Shown here piece by piece: positions 52,145 to 61,350 of a DNA stretch of 64,000 nucleotides. Numbering within the stretch: position 1 is the stretch's first letter; each line of letters begins with the position of its first letter. The DNA is from JAIESQ01 sp964495375. Its GTDB lineage: Bacteria; Planctomycetota; Planctomycetia; Pirellulales; JAEUIK01. The notes beneath the pieces are model-generated. The model saw nothing but the letters and a program-made list of their open reading frames with translations. It ran no database searches and was not told the origin of the DNA. A program made the translations under genes and the position numbers. The DNA is taken from the NCBI GenBank assembly GCA_964495375.1, contig CAZBWM010000001.1, forward strand, positions 154,818 to 218,817, written 5' to 3'.

Positions 52145-52378
52145 CTACGCCGTGCCAATCCAGATCGCGAGTAGGATAACCACAACGTAGACGGCTATGG
52201 CAACAAGCTCGAAAACTTGCAATCCATCGTAGCGCGGCTTTCGATAGCGATGGTACACCGCCCATAACGTCAAGGCGGCCGCAATAAAGCCGTAGACCGC
52301 TATGGCGTACCAATCGCCCCTCAGGGCGTCGAACAGCGTCGGCGGGTAGCTGCCGGCTGCGAGAACCATGCCCGCCAT
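52145..52378 (-). CDS. Small two-helix membrane protein
   Basis: 77 residues from ATG 52378. Two membrane helices are clear: WYAIAVYGFIAAALTLWAVY and VFELVAIAVYVVVILLAIWI, linked by a basic loop HRYRKPRYDG that would face the cytoplasm. No family is recognised. The ribosome site is weak (CGGG). It is isolated from other minus-strand genes. Confidence 0.6.
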   Translation of the reverse strand: MAGMVLAAGSYPPTLFDALRGDWYAIAVYGFIAAALTLWAVYHRYRKPRYDGLQVFELVAIAVYVVVILLAIWIGTA

Positions 52379-52636
52379 TGTACCCGGGGCGCAGTAAAGG
52401 GACCGCAGCGATCGTCGTTAGACACGGTCGGGGAGTTGCGAACGCCGAATCGTAGACATATCCCGATTGCTCGGCGTTCATTACCGGGCAACAACCACGG
52501 TCTGTCCCGCGCGCTCGCTAGCGCGAACTGGGAGCGTGTGTCGTGGCGTAACCGTTCGCTCCGCACCCGCTAACGCAGAACCAGGGCGGAGGATCTAGAA
52601 TGTCGTCCGCGGATGCACCGGTTTTGCTGAGGTCAG
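52379..52636. other. Intergenic region, no feature seen
   Basis: 258 bases with no gene or clear hairpin. A GCGCGCTCGCTAGCGCG stretch (52508-52524) resembles the outer arm of the family A palindromes but without the inner stem. Confidence 0.5.
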
Positions 52637-53305
52637 CTACCGCCCGCTTTGCACGCTCAGGCCCGAGGCGATCTGCTTGTCGTACGTCTCGCGCAGCCGG
52701 GCCAGCAGCTCTTCCTGCGTGTAGATGCGCCCCGTGCGGTCGTTGAAGTTGCGCCCCTTGGGTGCGCGCGAAACCATTTCTCCGAGGTTGTGCCCCCCCG
52801 GCGAGACCGACAGATACGCGAAGAACTTATAACCTGCCGGGTTGTAGATCAGTCCCGAGAGTTGCGTCAGCCCGTGTGGCATCCGGCACATGCGGTCGAC
52901 TTTGTCGAAACCGGCCGGTAGCGTGCCGACCTGCCGCATGAACTTCTGCCCTGCTTTGGTCGAGGTCAGCTCAAGCACCCACGGCTCGCTGTCGTCGGGC
53001 ACCAGCTCGATGATCTTGTCGGCGTCGGGCACCTGCCAGTGGGCGGCCTTGAGCTTCGGGAACAGCGGCTTCACATCGCTGCGCGTGAGCAGGTCGCGCG
53101 GGTCCATTTCGATCGTTTCGAAATGCCGTTCGACCACATAGGCAATATCTCCAAATCGTGGCAGTTTGCTGCGTCCCTGGGCGTCGAACCCCGGATCGTC
53201 GGCCAGGATCGGAGACACAACCGCACAGCCGGCGGCAGCCGCCACGGCAGCCAGGCCCGTCCGCAGAAACAGCCGGCGATTCGTTGCGATGTGCGATTTC
53301 GTCAT
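52637..53305 (-). CDS. Tat-exported protein of unknown function
   Basis: 222 residues from ATG 53305. The N-terminus NRRLFLRTGLAAVAAAAGCAVV is a twin-arginine signal, so the protein is folded or binds a cofactor before export. The mature part has DIAYVVERHFETIEMDP and PHGLTQLSGLIYNPAGYKFFAYLSVSPGGHN, with few Cys. No family is recognised. Divergent from the gene at 53436. Confidence 0.7.
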   Translation of the reverse strand: MTKSHIATNRRLFLRTGLAAVAAAAGCAVVSPILADDPGFDAQGRSKLPRFGDIAYVVERHFETIEMDPRDLLTRSDVKPLFPKLKAAHWQVPDADKIIELVPDDSEPWVLELTSTKAGQKFMRQVGTLPAGFDKVDRMCRMPHGLTQLSGLIYNPAGYKFFAYLSVSPGGHNLGEMVSRAPKGRNFNDRTGRIYTQEELLARLRETYDKQIASGLSVQSGR

Positions 53306-53435
53306 GATCGTGACCCTTTGCGTTCGTGCTCCGGCCCGCCTATCGCGGTGCCGACGCTGTACTCTATGATCGTCATTCGCCGCTGGCCGGCTGCTTGATT
53401 TGATCTGAGGCCCTCCTGGCCGGGAGATTTGGTGC

Positions 53436-53747
53436 ATGTCGGTTCAAGTTGTTGCCGTCGATCGTCCGGACGTTCCGCCGTACGACATGCCTGACCGGTT
53501 TCGCCACGACATCGCTTATTTCATGAGCATCCCCGGCGAACACGGAGTGCCGTTGCTGCCTGAGGGTGACTATTGGATCGATCCGGCGGCGGCCCGCGTT
53601 TGGCTCGACGACGGTGTTTTCAGCGTGGTCTCCCCTTTGGACAGCGCCAGCACGACCGAGGTGGAGCTGACCGACGAACAGGAGGCTTGGCTCACCTGGC
53701 TCGTGGCTCACAGCGTCGACCGCGTGCGGCTGTCGGCGAGGCCCTGA
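53436..53747 (+). CDS. Small acidic protein of unknown function
   Basis: 103 residues, with GGGAGA seven bases before the ATG. Mostly acidic and Trp/Val rich (PLLPEGDYWIDPAAARVWLDDGVFSVV); no signal peptide or membrane helix. No family is recognised. It lies back-to-back with the Tat-exported protein gene, 130 bases apart. Confidence 0.6.
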   Translation: MSVQVVAVDRPDVPPYDMPDRFRHDIAYFMSIPGEHGVPLLPEGDYWIDPAAARVWLDDGVFSVVSPLDSASTTEVELTDEQEAWLTWLVAHSVDRVRLSARP

Positions 53748-53859
53748 CGGGCTGCCGCGCAAATCGACTTACCGCGCATACCTGGTGCGGCGCCGCGCGA
53801 GCTGCCGGCATGAAAAGCCTAGCTCACGAGAAAAGTGAGGGCGCGACCTGCGGACGCCC

Positions 53860-54846
53860 CTACCACTTCCAGCCCGGGCGGATCGAGGCATTGACGACGC
53901 ACCCCTCGGGCCAGTCGCCGCGATACATGCGAGCGATGCACTCGCCGGCCATACGGCTCATGGCCACTTCGCTCTCGTGGTCGAGCCCACCCATATGTGG
54001 CGAAAAGACCACATTGTCGAGCTTCAGCAGCGGGCTCTCGAGCGGCAACGGTTCGATCACAAACGCATCGAGTCCGGCTCCCAGCAAGTGACCAGCGGCC
54101 ATCGCTTCGGCGAGCGCCGTTTCGTCGACAAGGCTCCCGCGGGCCGTGTTGATGAGCACAGCCGTCGGCTTCATCAGGGCGATCGTGCGGCGATTGATCA
54201 GGTTCTGCGTCTCGGCAACTGCCGGCGAATGCAGGCTGACGATGTCGGCCGTGGCCAGCAGCTCTTCCAGCGGGCAAAGCCGCACGCCGTTGGTCTCGCA
54301 GAACTTGGCGTCGGGGTACGGCTCGGTGGCGATCACCTTAAGGCCGAGCCCTTGCGCCCGCGGGACCATCGCGCGGCCGATTCGACCTAGCCCCACAAGG
54401 CCAATCGTTTTGCCTCCGATGCGGGGCATGGTCTTGCGTCGCCAGACACCGCTGCGGACCTCGACGTCGCGCGCGGCCACGGCGCGGTAGACGCCAAACA
54501 GCAGGCCGAGTGCCTGCTCGGCGACGGAGACTTCGTTTGTGCCCGGCGTGATGGTGAGTGCGATTCCCCGCTCGGTGGCCGCCGGTACATCGACCGCGTC
54601 GTAACCGACTCCCATGCGGGCGATCACGCGCAACTGGCTACCGGCCAACACGTCGCGCGTGAAAGGTTCCATGCCGGCCAGCACTGCGTCGACTCCGACG
54701 ATTTCACGGGCCAATGCAGCGGGATCGGCCAAGGCGGCGGCGCCATCGAGCGGGTAGACGACTTCGAGACCCGCCGTCTCGAGGGCGTCGCGATAGGGGC
54801 CCGGCGCGTTATGGAGCATGAACGGCAGTACGAGCACACGTGGCAT
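53860..54846 (-). CDS. D-2-hydroxyacid dehydrogenase (SerA-like)
   Basis: 328 residues. The NAD motif is TIGLVGLGRIGRAM (about 145-158), with the D-specific catalytic set Arg (NTARGSLVDE), Glu (LDAFVIEPLP) and His (SPHMGGLD). It reduces a 2-keto acid to a D-hydroxy acid or oxidises 3-phosphoglycerate; it lacks the C-terminal ACT domain of regulated SerA. The second active-site motif MGVGYDAVDVPAATERG is present. It stands alone on this strand, without serine genes nearby. Confidence 0.92.
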   Translation of the reverse strand: MPRVLVLPFMLHNAPGPYRDALETAGLEVVYPLDGAAALADPAALAREIVGVDAVLAGMEPFTRDVLAGSQLRVIARMGVGYDAVDVPAATERGIALTITPGTNEVSVAEQALGLLFGVYRAVAARDVEVRSGVWRRKTMPRIGGKTIGLVGLGRIGRAMVPRAQGLGLKVIATEPYPDAKFCETNGVRLCPLEELLATADIVSLHSPAVAETQNLINRRTIALMKPTAVLINTARGSLVDETALAEAMAAGHLLGAGLDAFVIEPLPLESPLLKLDNVVFSPHMGGLDHESEVAMSRMAGECIARMYRGDWPEGCVVNASIRPGWKW

Positions 54847-55204
54847 GGCGACGAAACCTGAAGGAGTGAGGCGGGTGGGCGTGGTGGGGACGGGCGGCTT
54901 GCGCGAATAATTCGGGGCTCCCGCGACGAACTTTTATCGCAACCCTCTTTGAGCCGCAAGTAGCCGCCCGGAACCGGCTTTTGCCCCGCCCGAGGTCGAC
55001 GGTCAGGGTGACGGCCGTTGGTGGTCGGCCTGCCGCCGACGGTCGACAGCGATGACTGTCCGGCTTGTGCCGCGTGGTGACGGCCGATGATTGCCGGTTT
55101 CGCCGGCGTCTCGCATAATCAAAGTGATTGATGTGCTGCAATTTAGGTAATCTGCCGCGTAATTGACTTACGGCACATTCGAGTGCAAGACAGACCGCGG
55201 ATCC
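54847..55204. other. Divergent intergenic region, no clear feature
   Basis: 358 bases. An AT-rich stretch at 55110-55160 (ATAATCAAAGTGATTGATG and neighbours) may hold the promoter of the J-like protein gene, but elements cannot be fixed. Confidence 0.45.
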
Positions 55205-56401
55205 ATGGACGAGACGTTCGACCCCTACCTCAAATGGCTCGGCATCCGCTCGGCAGAGCGGCCTCCCAACCACTACGCGCTGTTGGGATTGTCGCTGTAT
55301 GAGGACGACCCCGAGGTGGTTGCGAACGCTGCCGACCGGCAGATGTCGCACGTCCGCACCTACCAGGTTGGGCCCCACTCGCAATGGTCTCAGCGGCTGT
55401 TGAACGAGTTGGCTGCCGCCAAGCTCTGCTTGTTGCGCGCCGATCGCAAAGCCACGTACGACGCCCAACTCGGCGAACAGTTTGCCGCCGCCGAGGCGGA
55501 AGCCGCCGCGCATCTGGCCGCCACACAGCCAGCCACGCAACAGAACGACGGGCCCGTCGCAGAGCCATACGCCGTCGAGCAAATTCCGGTTGCGACCCCT
55601 GTTGTTACGCCCGTCGCGACGCCGGTCGATTTGCCCTTTACGACAAACTTCATCGAGCCACCGGTCGATTACGCGGCCCCGCCACAGCCACCAGCGCCGG
55701 CTGCGTGGCACGTTCCGGCAGCTTCGCCAGTCGCGGGCGAGACAGGCGAAATCGCAGCGCACGGCGCACTGCCCGAGCAGGCCCCTGGCTCGTTTCAGTA
55801 CACGGCCCCGGCGGTGGACGCCTATGCCGATGGAGTCGGCTGGACGGAGCCGATCGCCTACGAGCCGGCGTACGCAGTCGATCCTCCGGCGTATGGCGAG
55901 GCACCGGTCGGGCCGCCTGATTTCAGAACTTCGTTCCCTGGAACAAGTGGGACCAGTGACGCCACGCACGACAGCCTGGCAGTCTTCACCGCCGCCAGCG
56001 CATCGACGAGCGCGGCTCGCGCGCGAATGACACGCCGCCGAAGCTCGTCGCCACTGGGCATCTATGTCGTGTTGGCCGGGCTGCTCTTGGCAGCCGTCGT
56101 GCTGGGCAAAGTCGTTTCCGATCAGCGGCAAGCCTACGAACAGGAGGTCGCCGCGCGGCGCGCTCAACAGGAGGCCCAGCGCGCAGCCGCTACCGCTAAG
56201 CCACCTTCGCCCAACAAATGGAAGCGCCCGCCAAACCGCCCCCGATCGGTCGATGCCCGCTTGCCGCGGTCGTCGTCGCACGGTTCCGATAACGAGGTTC
56301 CCGCACTCGAGGATCGAGTCCCACTACGCGAGGTAGGCGAACCAACGAGTTTCGACGATCCGCTGCTGCAAGAAGCCGAGCGGGATCAACGTCAGCCGTA
56401 A
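55205..56401 (+). CDS. Membrane protein with J-like N-terminal domain
   Basis: 398 residues from ATG 55205. Residues 1-85 (FDPYLKWLGIRSAERPPNHY, LLGLSLYEDDPEVV, AADRQMSHVRTYQ, LLNELAAAKLCLL, KATYDAQLGEQF) match the planctomycete J-domain-like module that opens many kinase-type and envelope proteins; the HPD tripeptide of true J domains is absent. A Pro/Ala/Gln-rich linker (about 100-270) and one membrane helix (IYVVLAGLLLAAVVLGKVV, about 285-303) follow, then a basic low-complexity tail. It probably docks a partner at the membrane; no kinase domain is present. Confidence 0.8.
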   Translation: MDETFDPYLKWLGIRSAERPPNHYALLGLSLYEDDPEVVANAADRQMSHVRTYQVGPHSQWSQRLLNELAAAKLCLLRADRKATYDAQLGEQFAAAEAEAAAHLAATQPATQQNDGPVAEPYAVEQIPVATPVVTPVATPVDLPFTTNFIEPPVDYAAPPQPPAPAAWHVPAASPVAGETGEIAAHGALPEQAPGSFQYTAPAVDAYADGVGWTEPIAYEPAYAVDPPAYGEAPVGPPDFRTSFPGTSGTSDATHDSLAVFTAASASTSAARARMTRRRSSSPLGIYVVLAGLLLAAVVLGKVVSDQRQAYEQEVAARRAQQEAQRAAATAKPPSPNKWKRPPNRPRSVDARLPRSSSHGSDNEVPALEDRVPLREVGEPTSFDDPLLQEAERDQRQP

Positions 56402-56410
56402 TCTCCGCGG

Positions 56411-58081
56411 CTATTCTACCGGCGGTCGCAGCTCGTAGACCGTGTACGACTTGTTTTCAAAGCGTCGCGGCAGCGCTAGCGGCAGCTCCGCTTCGACGAG
56501 CAGATAATCGGCCCCATACTTTTCGGCAAGCGCCACCAACTGCTCGGGCGATCGCTCGTTCAGCGAGTCGAGTCGCCAGGCGTTCGTCCACTCGTTTTCG
56601 GCTTTGGAGTGCAATCCATAGAGATCGACCAGGCGGCGCCACCACTCGACGATGCCGACGGCGTCTTGCGGCATGTCCTTCCAGGTGGCCAACTCGCGCC
56701 GCTGGGTATGCCATTTGAACGTCTGCGATGATTTGGGCGTGATGAATAACGCCTCGGGCGGGGTGTTGGCGGCTGCCCAATCGCAGGCGGCCCGCCAATC
56801 GGCGTAGTCGAGCACTTTGGTCGGCCCATCGCCGCGCGGCCGCGCGGCGCTAAGAACTTTCGAGCCGTGCGTCGTCAGATAGGTCACGGCGACCACGATC
56901 GAAAGCAAATACAATCCGGCCGTCAAGCGGCGTGCCCAGGCGGCGCGAGCTGCGGCCTCGGTTGTTCGTTGTGTTTGCAGCCAGCCCAGCCAGGCGAACG
57001 TGGCCCCCAGAGGCAACAGCACGTCGGCCATGCGAAACCAATAGTAGCGCAGAATCGCGGCCAGCCACTCGGGGCGCCACCAGAGGGTCCAACTGACGAG
57101 AATGCCGCAGCCCACCAGCAGCAGGCTGCCGAGCACCAGTCGGCGTAGTCGCGCTTGAGCCGTGACACCTTCCGGCTGCCCATCATCTAGGGCGTGTTCG
57201 CGGCGCTCGTCTTGCGATCTCCAGCAAACGAGCGTCCAGAAGAGGGCCAACAGGCAGAAACGAAAGAAGTGCCAGCCGGGAAACGCCTGCGGCAGCAAAT
57301 GATGGGCCGCCCGACGGTAGACGTAAATCTGATTCGCCTCGGCGAGCACTTCGGGAGGAGTACCCCAATTCAACAGCGCTGCCGGCAACAAACCGGGCAA
57401 GCCGAGCACTCCGGCGATCGCCAGTGCGCGAAGCAGCACGCCGAGCGACGGACGATCGGCCGGGCGCGTGACCCAGGTGCCGACGATCAGCAGGCCTGTC
57501 CAGCCGCCGACGATCGGGTGGAGCGAGCTGGCCACGCCGCTGGCGGCGAGCGCCGCCGTCCAGCCGCCACGCACCGCTTGTTCGATCGCCAACAGCACGA
57601 AGATGTACGCCAGCGGCTTGCCTTCGAATCCGCCAATCACCCATTCGCCGGCCGTTTGGCACCAGGAGTTGGCAGCCACGAACAGGGCTGCGGAGAACGC
57701 CGCCAGTAGTGGCGTAGCAACGAGCGGTGACGCGCTCCCGCTGCTGGGCAACAGAGCGCGGCTCAAGCGCTGCCACGCATAGGCCAGCCCCAACCACGTC
57801 AGCACGCGCCCCGCGAGGGCCATCGTCGGCAACGTCAGGATTTTACTCCACCAGCCGAAGGCGGCGAAAAACACCAGATGACTCTCACGCAACCGGCGCA
57901 GCGGGCCACCGTGCGGCGCGTCGAGAAAGAATTCGCCGGCCAGCCAGTCAGGCTGCCAGAAGTGTTTGGCCTTGCCCAGGTAGTGCGGCTCGTTGACGTC
58001 GGGAACCGGCCACGAACCTTCGATTGCAAACACCGCGAAGACCAGCAGCGTCGCCAGAAGCGTGATGGCCAACTTGCGCAT
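56411..58081 (-). CDS. Polytopic membrane protein of unknown function
   Basis: 556 residues with ten to twelve membrane helices, starting with LAITLLATLLVFAVFAI. The N-terminal LGKAKHFWQPDWLAGEFFLD and the central FEGKPLAYIFVLLAIEQA suggest a lipid- or glycan-handling membrane enzyme (glycosyltransferase-C-like), but no catalytic motif was found. The C-terminal soluble domain (about 430-556) contains WAAANTPPEALFITPKSSQT, a pattern seen at the end of such transferases. It follows mtnA by 33 bases and is probably the third gene of an operon with ald and mtnA. Confidence 0.75.
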   Translation of the reverse strand: MRKLAITLLATLLVFAVFAIEGSWPVPDVNEPHYLGKAKHFWQPDWLAGEFFLDAPHGGPLRRLRESHLVFFAAFGWWSKILTLPTMALAGRVLTWLGLAYAWQRLSRALLPSSGSASPLVATPLLAAFSAALFVAANSWCQTAGEWVIGGFEGKPLAYIFVLLAIEQAVRGGWTAALAASGVASSLHPIVGGWTGLLIVGTWVTRPADRPSLGVLLRALAIAGVLGLPGLLPAALLNWGTPPEVLAEANQIYVYRRAAHHLLPQAFPGWHFFRFCLLALFWTLVCWRSQDERREHALDDGQPEGVTAQARLRRLVLGSLLLVGCGILVSWTLWWRPEWLAAILRYYWFRMADVLLPLGATFAWLGWLQTQRTTEAAARAAWARRLTAGLYLLSIVVAVTYLTTHGSKVLSAARPRGDGPTKVLDYADWRAACDWAAANTPPEALFITPKSSQTFKWHTQRRELATWKDMPQDAVGIVEWWRRLVDLYGLHSKAENEWTNAWRLDSLNERSPEQLVALAEKYGADYLLVEAELPLALPRRFENKSYTVYELRPPVE

Positions 58082-58114
58082 GGTTTCTGGAATGCTCGAG
58101 AAGATCGGGCCCGA

Positions 58115-59284
58115 TCAGCCGCCAATCACTGCGGCAATTCGCGCGGTGGTCACCGGGTCGATGATGCCGCGCTCACAGATGATCGCCCGAATCAAGCGGG
58201 CCGGCGTGACATCGAACGCGGGATTGTAAACCTGCACACCGTCGGGGGCAGTCTGGCGGCCGAAACCATGCGTCACTTCGCGCGGATCGCGCTGCTCGAT
58301 GGGGATCGAGTCGCCCGATTCCAACGACAGGTCGAACGTGCTCGACGGCGCGGCGACATAAAACGGAATGCCATGCGCGGCAGCCAGCACGGCCACGCCG
58401 TAGGTGCCGATCTTGTTGGCGGCGTCGCCATTGGCGGCGATGCGATCGGCCCCCGTGACGACCGCCTGCACGCGTCCCTCGCGCATGACCTGAGCGGCCA
58501 TCGAGTCGCAGATCAGCGTGACATCGACGCCGCGCTGGGCCAATTCCCAGGCGGTGAGCCGCGCACCCTGCAACAGCGGTCGCGTCTCGTCGGCGAACAC
58601 TTTGAGGCGCTTGCCCGACTCGTGTGCCGCGAAGATGACGGCCAGCGCTGTCCCGTACTCGGCCGTGGCCAATCCGCCGGCGTTGCAGTGCGTCAGCACT
58701 CCAGCTCCATCGGCTAACAGTTGCGCGCCAAAGCGGCCGATCGCGTAGCACATGCCGCGATCTTCATCGTGGATCGCCCGGGCTTCGGCCAAGAGTACTT
58801 CGGCAAGGCTCGACGATTCTTTGGATTCGTGCCACTGGCGTGCACGGCGGCGCATGCGATCGAGCGCCCAGAACAGGTTAACCGCCGTCGGCCGGCTGGC
58901 GGCGAGCTTTTCGATGAGCACGTCGAACGCTGCTTGAAACTGGCTCGCTTGAACCTGGCTCGATGTCGGCGCCGGCAAGCCTTGCAGGCCGACGCAAACC
59001 CCGTACGCAGCAGCGATGCCGATGGCCGGCGCCCCGCGCACCTGCAACGTCCGAATCGCGTGTACCACCTCGTCGGGCGTGCGGCAGGCAATCAGCTCGC
59101 ACTCGACCGGCAACCGCGTCTGGTCGATCAGTTCGAGATAGCCATCGACGCCGCCCACCCAGCGCAATGTCGGCGGGGCACCCGTGCTTGCCGAAGCCCC
59201 AGTGCTCGCCGGCGCACCGGTGCCAGTTGCCGCGCTTGCGGTCGACATTGTTTTCGAAGCCGAGGTTGCCGCGGGTTTACTCAT
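58115..59284 (-). CDS. mtnA: S-methyl-5-thioribose-1-phosphate isomerase
   Basis: 389 residues. It converts 5-methylthioribose-1-phosphate to methylthioribulose-1-phosphate in methionine salvage. Family motifs: IRTLQVRGAPAIGIAAAYG, the catalytic Cys in LTHCNAGGLATAEYGT (near 199) and the catalytic Asp in GADRIAANGDAANKIGTY (near 279). An Ala/Ser/Thr-rich extension of about 35 residues (MSKPAATSASKTMSTA) precedes the core. GGAGTAGAG lies before the ATG. The ald stop is nine bases away, so the genes are in one transcript. No other methionine-salvage gene (mtnK, mtnB and so on) is in the window. Confidence 0.96.
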   Translation of the reverse strand: MSKPAATSASKTMSTASAATGTGAPASTGASASTGAPPTLRWVGGVDGYLELIDQTRLPVECELIACRTPDEVVHAIRTLQVRGAPAIGIAAAYGVCVGLQGLPAPTSSQVQASQFQAAFDVLIEKLAASRPTAVNLFWALDRMRRRARQWHESKESSSLAEVLLAEARAIHDEDRGMCYAIGRFGAQLLADGAGVLTHCNAGGLATAEYGTALAVIFAAHESGKRLKVFADETRPLLQGARLTAWELAQRGVDVTLICDSMAAQVMREGRVQAVVTGADRIAANGDAANKIGTYGVAVLAAAHGIPFYVAAPSSTFDLSLESGDSIPIEQRDPREVTHGFGRQTAPDGVQVYNPAFDVTPARLIRAIICERGIIDPVTTARIAAVIGG

Positions 59285-59293
59285 CGAGAAACT

Positions 59294-60406
59294 CTACTCC
59301 ACGCGAAATCGCGTCACGCACGGCAGCCCGAACGTGTCGGCCACGGCCAGGTTTGTTACCTGGTGATCGAAAATGTTCACCGCCCGGGCCAGCGGTCGGC
59401 TCCGTTCAGCGGCCGCCACGATTCCACCCTTGGCGATCTTCAGCACCCACGGCAGCGTTACGTTGCACAGCGCATAGGTGCTGGTGCGGCCCACCGCGCC
59501 GGGCATGTTCGTCACGCAGTAATGGACTACCCCTTCGATGATATACGTCGGCTCGCTGTGCGTCGTGGGGCGGCTCGTGGCCACGCAGCCCCCTTGATCG
59601 ATGGCCACGTCGATGATTACGGCGCCGTTCTTCATCAGCTTCAGATCGTCGCGTTCAATCAACCGCGGGGCCTTGGCACCGGGGATCAGCACGGCGCCGA
59701 TCACCAAATCGGCCCGGGCGATCTGCTCGCGGATCGTGTGGCGATCGCTGTACAAGCAGTCGACGTTGGCCGGCATGATGTCGTCGAGATAGCGCAGGCG
59801 GTCCATGTTGATGTCCAACAGGCCGACGTTGGCGCCGAAGCCGGCCGCCACTTTGGCCGCGTTGGCGCCGACAACGCCGCCGCCGAGCACCGTGATCGTG
59901 GCCGGCGCCACGCCTGGCACCCCGCCCAGCAGAATGCCGCGCCCCATCTGCGGGCGTTCGAGATACTTGGCCCCCTCCTGAATGCTCATGCGGCCGGCGA
60001 CTTCGCTCATCGGAGTCAAAAGCGGCAGCCGACCCTGGTCGTCGGCCAGGGTTTCATAAGCGACCGCCGTGGCGCCCGAAGCGAGCACGGCGTCGGTCAG
60101 CGGCCGATCGGCGGCAAAGTGAAAGTAGGTGAAGACGGTCTGGCCAAGTCGCAGCAGCGGCCATTCGGCGGGCATCGGCTCCTTGACTTTGACGATCAGC
60201 TCCGCCGTGGCCCACAACTCGGCTGGGTCGTCGATCAGGCGGGCACCCTGCGCGGCGTACTCCTCGTCGGCGATGCCGGAACCGAGCCCCGCCCCACGCT
60301 GCACCAGCACCTGATGACCGGCACGGACGAGCTCTTCGACGCCAACCGGGAGCATCGCCACGCGATACTCGTCTCGCTTGATTTCCTGGGGAACGCCGAC
60401 GATCAC
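59294..60406 (-). CDS. ald: Alanine dehydrogenase
   Basis: 370 residues from GTG 60406, with GGAGG seven bases upstream; this gives the normal Ald length, and the upstream open frame is non-coding. It interconverts alanine and pyruvate plus ammonia with NAD. Lys 75 (KVKEPMPAEW) and His 96 (TYFHFAADRPL) match the catalytic residues; the NAD site is VLGGGVVGANAAKVA. First gene of the minus-strand operon ald-mtnA-membrane protein. Confidence 0.97.
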   Translation of the reverse strand: MIVGVPQEIKRDEYRVAMLPVGVEELVRAGHQVLVQRGAGLGSGIADEEYAAQGARLIDDPAELWATAELIVKVKEPMPAEWPLLRLGQTVFTYFHFAADRPLTDAVLASGATAVAYETLADDQGRLPLLTPMSEVAGRMSIQEGAKYLERPQMGRGILLGGVPGVAPATITVLGGGVVGANAAKVAAGFGANVGLLDINMDRLRYLDDIMPANVDCLYSDRHTIREQIARADLVIGAVLIPGAKAPRLIERDDLKLMKNGAVIIDVAIDQGGCVATSRPTTHSEPTYIIEGVVHYCVTNMPGAVGRTSTYALCNVTLPWVLKIAKGGIVAAAERSRPLARAVNIFDHQVTNLAVADTFGLPCVTRFRVE

Positions 60407-60557
60407 CGTTTGGGCCTCCGTGATACTGGCACCTGCCGCAGGGGCAAAGCAGGGTGCGAGTGTACGGCAACCCGGCGGGGAGTGGCTAGTGAGCCGTGGC
60501 CGGTCGTCAGGCCCTGGCAGGTTCCTCGCCATCTCAAGCCTCGGGCCGCAGGTTTCA

Positions 60558-60740
60558 CCCCTCTTCTATCAAGTGTTCCGGGATTTTGCGTCCTAACCGT
60601 CCTAAGCCTGAAAAATAAGCACCTAACTCGTTGCCGTAAAAGCACTTGACCTTAGGACGCAAAATCGAAAAGCCTTGCGTCCTAAACCGTCCTAACCGGG
60701 CCGTTTTGCGTCCTAACCCTCTGCCCTGACGTCTGAAGTC
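60558..60740. repeat. GCGTCCTAA repeat element (family C, copy 2)
   Basis: Second copy of the element at 25978-26170. The shared start (60558-60606) differs at three positions. The recurring word is GCGTCCTAA or its reverse TTAGGACGC in five or more places, where copy 1 has GCGTCCGA. Confidence 0.8.
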
Positions 60741-60792
60741 TGACGTCTGCCGCCTGCCCCGCCGCACTCGCCCGATTCCGGCGGGAATTTCG

Positions 60793-60821
60793 TTGACATT
60801 GCGCCCCCCCCCCCGCATGAT
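60793..60821 (+). promoter_or_regulatory. Possible phase-variable promoter with 11-C spacer
   Basis: TTGACA (60793-60798) is a consensus -35; CATGAT (60816-60821) is a 4/6 -10 at 17 bases. The spacer contains eleven consecutive C (60804-60814). Slippage in such a run would change the spacing and so promoter strength. The nearest plus-strand gene is the surface-type PEP-CTERM gene at 61351, 530 bases away, a long leader. The tract could also be inert or a sequencing artefact. Confidence 0.35.
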
Positions 60822-61350
60822 AGTGAGCGACTCGTATCTAACTCCGCGGAAATTGATTGCGGCCCCCTGTTGTGGCGGCCGCATCCTTCAGGGGTCGCTA
60901 GTGCAGCGCGTGTGAATCGTCACAGGCCTTCTTGCCGGAACGCATGAAGCAATCGCGTGCCAGCGAGCACTAGCCAATCGACAACCGGTCTCTCGGTGTC
61001 GCATTCAGAATCGGGTGCCACTCAACGCCGTTAACCCTTGATCGGGGTGGCCCGGCTGCTCGCAGCCGGGTGGCGAAGCCACAAGAATCTGTTCATGCAG
61101 CGCGGCCCATCTCAGCCGCCTCATTTTCAGAAGGTTTCTTGTCGCTTCGGCGGATGATTCCTTTCTCGCGGAGCGAGCGTGCCGGCAAGCGGCTGGGCCA
61201 CCCATGTTGCCCGACTGACAAGGTTAGCGGCGTTGGTTGCCACTGCTGGCTGCTCGCGACCACTGGGCGACCTTGCATATCGCCCGCCGCGCTTCACACC
61301 CGCCACCAGCCCGCACACACAACGCAGCAACGAATTCAGGGGTCCTGCCA

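Larger units (their letters stand above)
60407..61350. other. 944-base intergenic region with repeats and a poly-C tract
   Basis: No credible gene. It holds family C copy 2 (60558-60740), a TGACGTCTGAAGTCTGACG tandem motif near 60728, and the poly-C promoter candidate at 60793-60821. The region upstream of the big PEP-CTERM gene (61000-61350) contains open frames in four registers, none with a ribosome site; all are shadows. Confidence 0.6.
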
